52,627 nt of DNA from Schoenoplectus triqueter (taxonomy: Eukaryota > Streptophyta > Magnoliopsida > Poales > Cyperaceae). Within the stretch, counting starts at the first letter, position 1. The number at the start of each line of letters is the position of its first letter. The notes below the pieces were generated by a model. That model searched no databases, was not told the DNA's origin, and saw only the letters and a program-made list of their open reading frames with translations. Location: positions 1 through 52,627 of the forward strand of contig CAXKVV010000446.1 in the NCBI GenBank assembly GCA_964058805.1, read 5' to 3'. The position numbers were made by a program, and so were the translations under genes. Shown one piece after another: positions 45,883-52,627 of this stretch.

Positions 45883-48343
45883 GTTGGGGGCATATTATTA
45901 TCTTATTTCCTACCTTCTATAGATTTTTTCTAAAAGGGCATTTCTCGTTTTTGAGGAATTCTTATCTTAGATGTCATTTGCTTAAGAACAAGTATCAGGT
46001 AGGCAGGCATTGCATTTTCTACTCGGAGATTCCTTTGGATCAAACAAGTTCACAATAGGAACACTCAGATAAAGCACAAATTTATTTCTCAAGATTAAGT
46101 TTTTAAAAATATTTAATGATTCTTAATGGTAAGATGACCATTTAACGGTTAACAATTTTAATGATTTTATATGATCGGTAAATTAAAAATGATCAATCGT
46201 TTTTTTATATATTAATTGATATTTTAAATATTAAAAAAAATAAATTCTCATACGATTAGTATTTAATAATTAACTAAATTAAGTAAAAATAATAATTATA
46301 ATATTAATTAAGCACTTACAAGTTAGAAATCTTAAATTATACTAAACTATTAATGATGTATTTGCTTTTTATTTTTATTAGGGTGTTAATTTACATCTAA
46401 GAAATAAAAAAATGTAAGTCATTAAATGTTTTTTTAAAATTTTTTTAATGGTTTTAGCTCACGTCAAAACCTTTAAATCACGAAAAACTCATTAAATGCA
46501 TTTTTTTTCTAAAAAAACTTAACGTTAGAGTTTGTCAAAACCGTTAAAACGGTTAAAATTTTTCATTTTTCAAAAACTTGCTCAAGACACATATACACAA
46601 AAGATTGCATATTAAGTTGTTATATTTTTGTGATATACAGTTTTGAAATCAATTACTCGGTGAAGATAGTGGTCCACGAATATATCTTTCTCGAATCATT
46701 TTGGTCTACGTATATTTTTTGAGCCTAAAATTATGAAGTAAATAGTTTGTATTGGCCTGAAAGAATGGACTGATATATGTGTATTCTTCTTCTTACAATT
46801 TGTAACGTTAAAAAGTAGAGAGATACATTCCATTCCATGATTGGTTAATAAAAACGTATGAAAATAACACAATATTCTTTTTTTATTTTTATTATTATTT
46901 TGCTGATGGAACTTCTTTATGTTATTTTAATATTTTTAAATGATCTGAAGAAAGAGGAGGTATATATAGATTATTTTAAGATTTATGTATCTTAGAACAT
47001 TTCATGAACTTATTATACCGTTTAACAAATTTAGACTGATTTAACATTTACGTCCTTATTATTTTTATAAATTCCGCTTAGTCACTGTTATATCCGTGAT
47101 TTTTTCTTTTGTTTTGCTGCTAATAAAAAATTGGCCATTAGCCACGTCCAATGCATGTAAAATATAGAATGGTCCCCGCAATTATATACTCCACGCTCTT
47201 TATTTTGTTTTGTTTTGCACGAGCACGACTCTCTAAAATGTTACTTATTTTTGTCATCTTTAGAATTTTATTGTTCATAGTCTTCTATAATGTTAGTGTT
47301 ATAAATGAGTATTTTGCTCTATATTATTTATATTCTTTTTCGAAATTCAATACATTCTATAGAACACAAGGAGTTCTTGAAGGATTTGTCTTGCCATTAT
47401 GGTAGCTATACTACAGATGATTATTTTTTAAATGAATATTGTTTTTTTCATAATTCAATATTTTGTGAATGGAAGCAGATGACTGTTGCATATTAAATAT
47501 GAATTCCGCAGTAAAATTAACTGTGTAATAATTTTTCAATGAGTATTGTAAGCACAAAAAAAAATCCTGTTTGTATTTATCAGCTCCCAATTTCTGGTGA
47601 TAGCCAAAAAGAACAGATGCCACATAAAATACTACACATACATGCGCCGTAACCGTTCAAACTCACTAATCAACAACTCTCTCGCTCATTCTGTAAAAAA
47701 AAAAAAACACATTCATTTTAGTTTTTACTAATTGACAGTTGACAATTGAGTTAATTGACTGACAGAGGGAGAGAAGTAGTAAAATAGAGGGAGAAAACCA
47801 GAAAAGCGATGCATGATTCGGTCAAAGCAGAGAGCGCCACGAGTTCAAATCCAAAAAGAGGCGATGATTGTTGCCAATAGATTAATCAAATGCGCAAAAT
47901 GGCAAAAAAAGAAAAAAAAAAGGGGGGGGGGGGGTCCAGCCGAGCGCGTGGGGGCGCAGCTGGTGGGACGAAGCAATTCCGTTAATCCAGGCGGCTTCCT
48001 TTCTTCCTTTCTGAACAGAGTTACAGTCTTACATAGAGAAGAAAAGAAAGAGAGAAAAGAGAGGGGATTGGTGAAAAGAGACTTTTTACGAGACGGATAG
48101 ATAATAAATGGCGCAGTTTGTCGTGTACCCGCAGAGGACGTGAGGATGCAACAGTACCCGCTTTTTTCTTTTTATTTAATGCTCTGTTTGTGTACGTTTT
48201 AGAAACCATTCCATCCCCTCCAATCTCCATACCGCAATTTGCTTTGCACATATAATCCTGTTGTGACTCACTGCCTTCTTTTGCTCACGGAGAAGTCAGT
48301 GGGAACTGGGAACTCACTTAGGGGACAAGAAAATATTCATAAT
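45883..48343. other. Intergenic DNA upstream of the WAV3-like gene
   Basis: Mostly AT-rich with no supported gene. A poly(A)-poly(G) tract (12 or more G) sits at about 47,905-47,933. Open frames near 47,813-48,251 on both strands cross these low-complexity tracts and show no domain. Confidence 0.45.
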
Positions 48344-48688
48344 TTTAGCTCGAGTTCAGTTTGATTTATTAGACATTTTTATTAGTTCGATTCGAGTTTG
48401 ATTCGATAGTTTTTAATGAACTAGTTTGAGTTCGATATGTATTTATTTATATATATATTTTAATTATTTAATCAATAATATATATAATAATATAATTATT
48501 TTTTAATAAAATTAATAAGATATTATTAATTTAATAGATATTAGTTATTTCTTTAAATTTTAATAAAAAAAATAAAAATATTAATTATTTATGATAATAT
48601 GAAAATAAATATAAAGATTAAAAATTTAGTCCAAATTGATTTCAAATCAAACTCAAACTCTAACTAATTCGATTCCTTTGCAGCCCTA
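48344..48688. mobile_element. Truncated or decayed MITE related to family M4
   Basis: The right end ctttgcagcccta equals that of the 45.3-kb element, and the left end has ttagctcgagttcagtttga, a GCTCGAG-type subterminal motif without the outer TAGGGCTGCA. The interior is AT-rich. It lies about 260 bases upstream of the WAV3-like start codon. Confidence 0.55.
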
Positions 48689-48911
48689 AAACCACCTATC
48701 AGTGATTCATAACAGAATGTGTTACAGGTGATCATGAAACAGAGAATTTTATTCCGTTCCGTTCCATTCCATCGTGCCTTTCGTTATCTTGAAAATTTTA
48801 AATTTAAAATGGTAAAATATTGGGTACAAAATCTCCTAGAGAAAGCAAGTAATAATGAGTCCAGCGCCCCCCAGAAAAAGGCCACAGCCGTGAGTAGAGA
48901 GCTTCAAGTCA

Positions 48912-48942
48912 GAGAGAGAGAGAGAGAGACGGAGACAGAGAG
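48912..48942 (+). promoter_or_regulatory. (GA)n tract in the 5' leader of the WAV3-like gene
   Basis: Repeated AGAGAGAG runs with interruptions end two bases before the ATG at 48945. In plants such GAGA tracts can bind BBR/BPC factors. Here its place directly before the start codon suggests it is in the 5' UTR. Function is inferred only. Confidence 0.45.
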
Positions 48943-48944
48943 AG

Positions 48945-51391
48945 ATGGGGAAGGGATGGAGAAGAATGATGCTATTTGGGAGAGAAAGGGAAACAAAGGC
49001 GCCGTCGGAAAGTGGCGCTGCTTCTGTCACCTCCACTCCAAGAAACAGAGACACAGAGTTTCCTAGCAAACTCAGCCTCTTCTCTGCTTTCAGAACTTCC
49101 CATAACAGTACCAGCAACACAAACAACACCATTTCCACTATTGCCTCAAGCAGCAGCAGCAGCAACAGAGAATCTAATTCAGGGTCAACACCACTTTCTC
49201 TCCTACGTTGCCGAATTGATCGTGGCAGTGGTGACACGAAGTCGGAGAGAATTATCAGGACCGATGCGAGACATGAGAGTGAGAGTGGGAGTAAAAGGGG
49301 GGAGGTATTGCTGGAATGGGAGGCTCCGTCGCCAGCACAGAAGTGGCGGTCCCAGACTCCTCAGCCGCTGTCAAAGCTCAAGAAGAGCTTCTCTTCTTTC
49401 TTCCAGTCCCCTTCTAGCACCCCTTCCTCACCCAAATCACCTTCTCCCTTCTCTCTTTTCAAATCTTCACGTCTCTCTGCTCGGGTGCGTATGTTAATTG
49501 CTTTTGTTATGCATTTTTAATCATCAATTTTATGTTTGTACTTATAATTAGAAAGAAGGATCATTGAGTTTGGAACTAACGTTGCTGTATATGTACGGGT
49601 TGTTACAAATGGCAGAATAGGTGTGAAAAATGTGGAGAAAACCTGAAGAGGTTACAAGGGACAAGGGAAGGTGAAAGAGGATGTCCTGTTTGCTCTCCTT
49701 CAACCACTGAATTCAATAAACACTCAATGCCCAGACATGTACCGGCTCGCAAGCCAGCAGTGAATTACAAGGCCTACGATGATGACGAACCATTGTCTCT
49801 TTCAAATGGAATAAGTGCTCGTAGCCCCAGTCGTAGCCACCGAGGCAATATGACACCCCCTGCAACATTCAATCCCATACCGGAGGCTAATGAGGAAGAA
49901 TTTGATGGTAATACTGATGGAAATGGTGACAGTTACGAAGAGGCTGATGGAGATGGAAAGTTTTGTGAGGATGATCTCATTGAGCGCCACCAAGTGCAGA
50001 GCACTGTCTCTGCAACCTCTACATCAAACAGCCAAAAAAGTAATATTTCTATTAGTGTTATGCCTGAGGCAGCTCTAGTTTCCTCAGGAAGAAGGCATGT
50101 GAGCTATATTGTTGCTGTCAAAGTGAAGGCGCCACCTGCCAGGTCAGCATCAGAAGCAGCCATCCGGGCACCCATGGATCTAGTGGCTGTCCTAGAAATC
50201 AGCCCAGAGATGACTGCTGACAAGCTCCAGACGCTGAAACAGACAATTCGGCCGATAATTGCATCCATGGGTCCAGCTGACCGACTTTCCGTTGTTGCTT
50301 TCTCAGGCCGTGTGACAAAAAGACTCATGCCCCTTAGTCGAATGACGAAGCAGGGGCAAAGAACTGCACGGCAAATTGTGGACCGGTTGGTTGTTTGTTC
50401 AGCCTCAAAGCAAGGTCAGGTCTTGGTTGCATCGCCTAGTGATGCACTAAAAAAGGCCAAAAGAGTGTTAGAGGAACGGCGTGAGTGCAACCCAGTGGCA
50501 ACCATTATGCTTCTCTCAGACAAACACCTTCAGCAGCAGCAAAGTAATAAGTACCAGAATCCACAACAGCATGATACAACCAAATTTCTTCACCGAGAGG
50601 TCCCATCAGAAGACAAAGAAGAGACCACTGAGGAAGAAGAGAAAGAAGATGCCCTGATGAAGTGTGTTGCTGGGCTCACAAGTGTGGTAATGCGGGATGT
50701 GAGTTTACAGTTTATTCTCCCATCAGGCGAAGGAGAGATTACTGCAGTATACCGTTACTCATTAAATGGATCTGGCATCTTTTCTGGTACTGGTGGTACC
50801 GGGTCATCAATTTTTTTGGGGGACCTGAATGCAGGACAGGAGGTGGAACTGCTATTAGAGCTCAGAGTTCCACTAAACCAACGCCGGCATTCCCTCTCCT
50901 TTTGTGTCAAGTGCTCATATCAAGATCCGGCAACACTGGTTGCCTCAAGCAGAGTAGAACAACCTCCAATTCTCTTGCCTCCGGTACCAACCCAAAACTC
51001 GTCCATGCAGTTGCGGAATCTTTTTGTCACATTTCGTGCTTTAGTTGAGTCAAGACGGCTTGTTGTGCTTAATGATTTTGCAACAGCTCTACACCTGCTC
51101 AGCTCAGCTCGATCCCTACTATTACAGTGTCCTCCATCTATGGTTCAAGATCTAGTCCCGAATATTGAGGCTGAATTGGTTGAGATCCAGCGGAGACGGG
51201 GAGTCCAGAGCCACCAACATAACCATTGGAGGCAACAGGAAGTACCAGTGGTGGTTTCAGGGGGAGGCAGAGAGCCCCTCACGCCGACATCGGCTTGGCA
51301 TGCAGCTGAGCAGTTGGCTAAGGTTTCTATAATGAGGAAATCTCAGAATCGGGTTAGTGATCTTCATGGCTTTGAGAATGCACGGTTCTAA
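48945..51391 (+). CDS. WAV3/WAVH-family protein with degenerate RING and vWA metal site
   Basis: The family contains plant RING E3 ligases acting in root gravitropism and phototropism (WAV3, WAVH1, EDA40). The exons are 48945-49484 and 49616-51391 (GT-AG, phase 0), giving 771 aa. The family start is visible (MGKGWRRMMLFGRERE), then a Ser-rich basic region ending SPSPFSLFKSSRLSAR. Where the C3HC4 RING belongs there are only CEKC (183-186) and CPVC (203-206), about 16 residues apart, so the middle Cys/His ligands are missing. An acidic linker follows, then a vWA domain (about 366-490). Its MIDAS DxSxS is replaced by ExSxE (VLEISPEM, 374-378), though LLSD remains. A beta-rich region (IFLGDLNAGQEVELLLELRV) and a helical C-terminus ending HGFENARF follow, as in WAV3. 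The frame is long and clean, so the gene looks functional but perhaps not as a classic E3. The ATG follows a GA tract. Confidence 0.93.
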
Positions 51392-52151
51392 GCTTGCTGT
51401 AACTAGTAACAGGATTGCATGATTGGAACTACTACTTTTTTCTAAATTAGAATTAATTAAGAGGACCTAGGAGACCTTGTATACCAATAATGTGATAAAA
51501 CATCGTTCTTTTCTTTTATGTTTTTTTTTATCTGCTGCTGCTTTTTTTTTCTTACTATTATCCAAATGTAGTCGAAATGATATTTGAAATTGTAATGGAA
51601 ATACCTTTTTGATAAACACAAGATTGAGATGTTACAGACTTACAGTCAACATCTTTGTATCTAATTCTTCTGTGATTACATAATATTGATGTTAATTTAT
51701 GGAAACCACATAAAATCGGATGAAAAACCAAGACATTTCAGACGAAAACAAAATGGAAACGATGGCATCCGCCTTTATTACTAGTATTATCAGAAAGTTA
51801 TGTACGCAACATAGCTGGTAACTCACATTTATTATGGAAGCTGTTCTTAGCTGTGCAGCAAGCTGAGGAGCTCAAATCAAGCTATCCTCTCTACAAATAA
51901 GTTGTTGAGGTTATGAAAGAATTCAATTATGTTACTATCTAAAAATCAGCAATAAGTCGAGCAAACCAGAAGCTGTGGGAACCGTGCACCAAGAAAGAAA
52001 AAAATGACAACTATCAAGCAGGCCTGTCTGATAACACCTGTTTTCATCGTTTATTATATCACCACAACACTTCCTATTTATGCTTAATCTCATCTACAAG
52101 TCTTGTACTCTCCAGTTACTACCACACCGCTCCCTGAATACATGACCAAAA
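51392..52151. other. 3' UTR of the WAV3-like gene and spacer
   Basis: AT-rich sequence with several possible polyadenylation signals. No other gene is seen. Confidence 0.5.
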
Positions 52152-52311
52152 TGAAAACATTGAAGATAATAGTAAAGTTAGAAATAATAGAAGCTAAGGT
52201 ATAGTTGTAAATATAATTATAAATAGTTTAAGATTATCTATGTAATTATAACTTTTATAAGTGTGAATAGAAATAGTGGAGAAAAATAACTGTTCATTCC
52301 AATCATTTTCA
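52152..52311 (+). mobile_element. Probable Ty1/copia 5' LTR (short, ~160 bp)
   Basis: The right end is fixed by the primer-binding site that follows. The terminal ca of ttttca at 52311 is followed by acttggtatcgaagcc. The left end is a guess: tgaaaa at 52152 would mirror ttttca. The second LTR, if any, lies outside the window. Confidence 0.5.
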
Positions 52312-52313
52312 AC

Positions 52314-52326
52314 TTGGTATCGAAGC
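52314..52326 (+). other. Retrotransposon primer-binding site (initiator Met-tRNA type)
   Basis: TTGGTATCGAAGCC differs by a small change from the common copia primer site TGGTATCAGAGCC, complementary to plant initiator tRNA-Met. It sits two bases after the inferred LTR end. Confidence 0.65.
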
Positions 52327-52471
52327 CTTAAGTTAGAAAGAGAGGCGACGAACCTTCATCGTTGATCATTGTTGCGTGTCTGGTAGAGCACCTTCGCTTG
52401 TTGCGTGAAGGTTGCAAGTGAATCACGCTTGTTCCCTATCTCTCTCGGTCTCAAAGGCAATTATTAAAGAG

Positions 52472-52627
52472 GGTTACCTTCAAAGTACTGTTGATCACAT
52501 CATGTTCATTTGAACAAAAAGAGGAAAACTTTGTGTTCTTATAATGTATGTTGATGACATCGTGTTCACTGATAATGATATTGTAGAGATGAAGAGAATT
52601 AAGGGCAGTCTCGCCACCGATTTTGAG
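52472..52627 (+). pseudogene. Ty1/copia reverse-transcriptase fragment, cut by the window edge
   Basis: One frame reads GYLQSTVDHIMFI, a stop (TGA at about 52508), then KRGKLCVLIMYVDDIVFTDN followed by EMKRIKGSLATDFE. This matches the copia reverse-transcriptase region around the catalytic YVDD. It begins only about 145 bases after the primer-binding site, so gag, protease, integrase and most of the reverse transcriptase N-terminus are missing. The element has a large internal deletion plus a stop and is not functional as read. It continues past the right edge. Confidence 0.85.

Noticed and set aside
47813..48100. 95-aa + strand frame
   Set aside because: It contains a Lys run and a Gly run from a poly-A/poly-G tract. 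There is no domain and no clear promoter.
48719..49066. 115-aa frame overlapping the start of the WAV3-like gene; likewise 48836-49237 on the - strand and 48976-49497 on the + strand
   Set aside because: These are other frames of the WAV3-like first exon and its GA-rich leader. The chosen frame has the family N-terminus and splices in phase to exon 2.

Overview
This is plant nuclear DNA, most likely from a eudicot. It is strongly AT-rich. Its four recognisable genes have GT-AG introns, AT-rich introns and typical plant products, and the space between them is filled with plant transposable elements. I cannot name the species from the sequence.

Four protein-coding genes can be read end to end. 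(1) UFC1, the UFM1-conjugating E2 enzyme, + strand, 7521-8561, 3 coding exons, 176 aa. (2) A Golgi GT43 xylan glycosyltransferase of the IRX9H type, - strand, 9929-12011, 4 exons, 386 aa, convergent with UFC1. (3) A phosphoglycerate-mutase-like histidine phosphatase, - strand, coding 18873-21817, 9 coding exons, 275 aa, with a non-coding first exon near 22442. (4) A WAV3/WAVH-family protein, + strand, 48945-51391, 2 exons, 771 aa, in which both the RING and the vWA metal site look degenerate. Three or four exon-like pieces in the first 5 kb may belong to a fifth, unidentified gene. The genes are unrelated housekeeping or cell-wall genes and do not form a pathway.

The rest is repeat-rich. From left to right: an AT-rich ~21-bp minisatellite (1.07-2.35 kb); a dead non-LTR (LINE, RTE-like) reverse-transcriptase tail (5.63-6.63 kb); a terminal-inverted-repeat element (12.17-12.85 kb); two adjacent palindromic Mutator-type MITEs (13.98-14.83 kb); a hAT-type MITE (14.84-15.22 kb); a 2.5-kb inverted repeat whose arms are ATT/AAT trinucleotide arrays (15.80-18.31 kb); a CCCGA-rich MITE beside a 4.4-kb decayed hAT transposon (22.6-27.3 kb); several foldback MITEs and a nested 1.1-kb element (29.7-34.2 kb); two members of a long-TIR foldback family (35.0-35.9 and 41.4-42.9 kb); a second copy of the 14.8-kb MITE with a perfect 8-bp target duplication (40.12-40.57 kb); MITEs with TAGGGCTGCA ends (45.26-45.88 and 48.34-48.69 kb); and, at the right edge, a Ty1/copia LTR end plus primer-binding site fused to a broken reverse-transcriptase fragment.

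The points most worth a second look are the WAV3-like protein lacking the central RING ligands and MIDAS residues, the giant AT palindrome, and a ~255-bp direct duplication of the phosphatase gene's promoter and first exon that brackets the hAT transposon. I saw no tRNA, rRNA or CRISPR array, and nothing that I can defend as a wholly new biological system.
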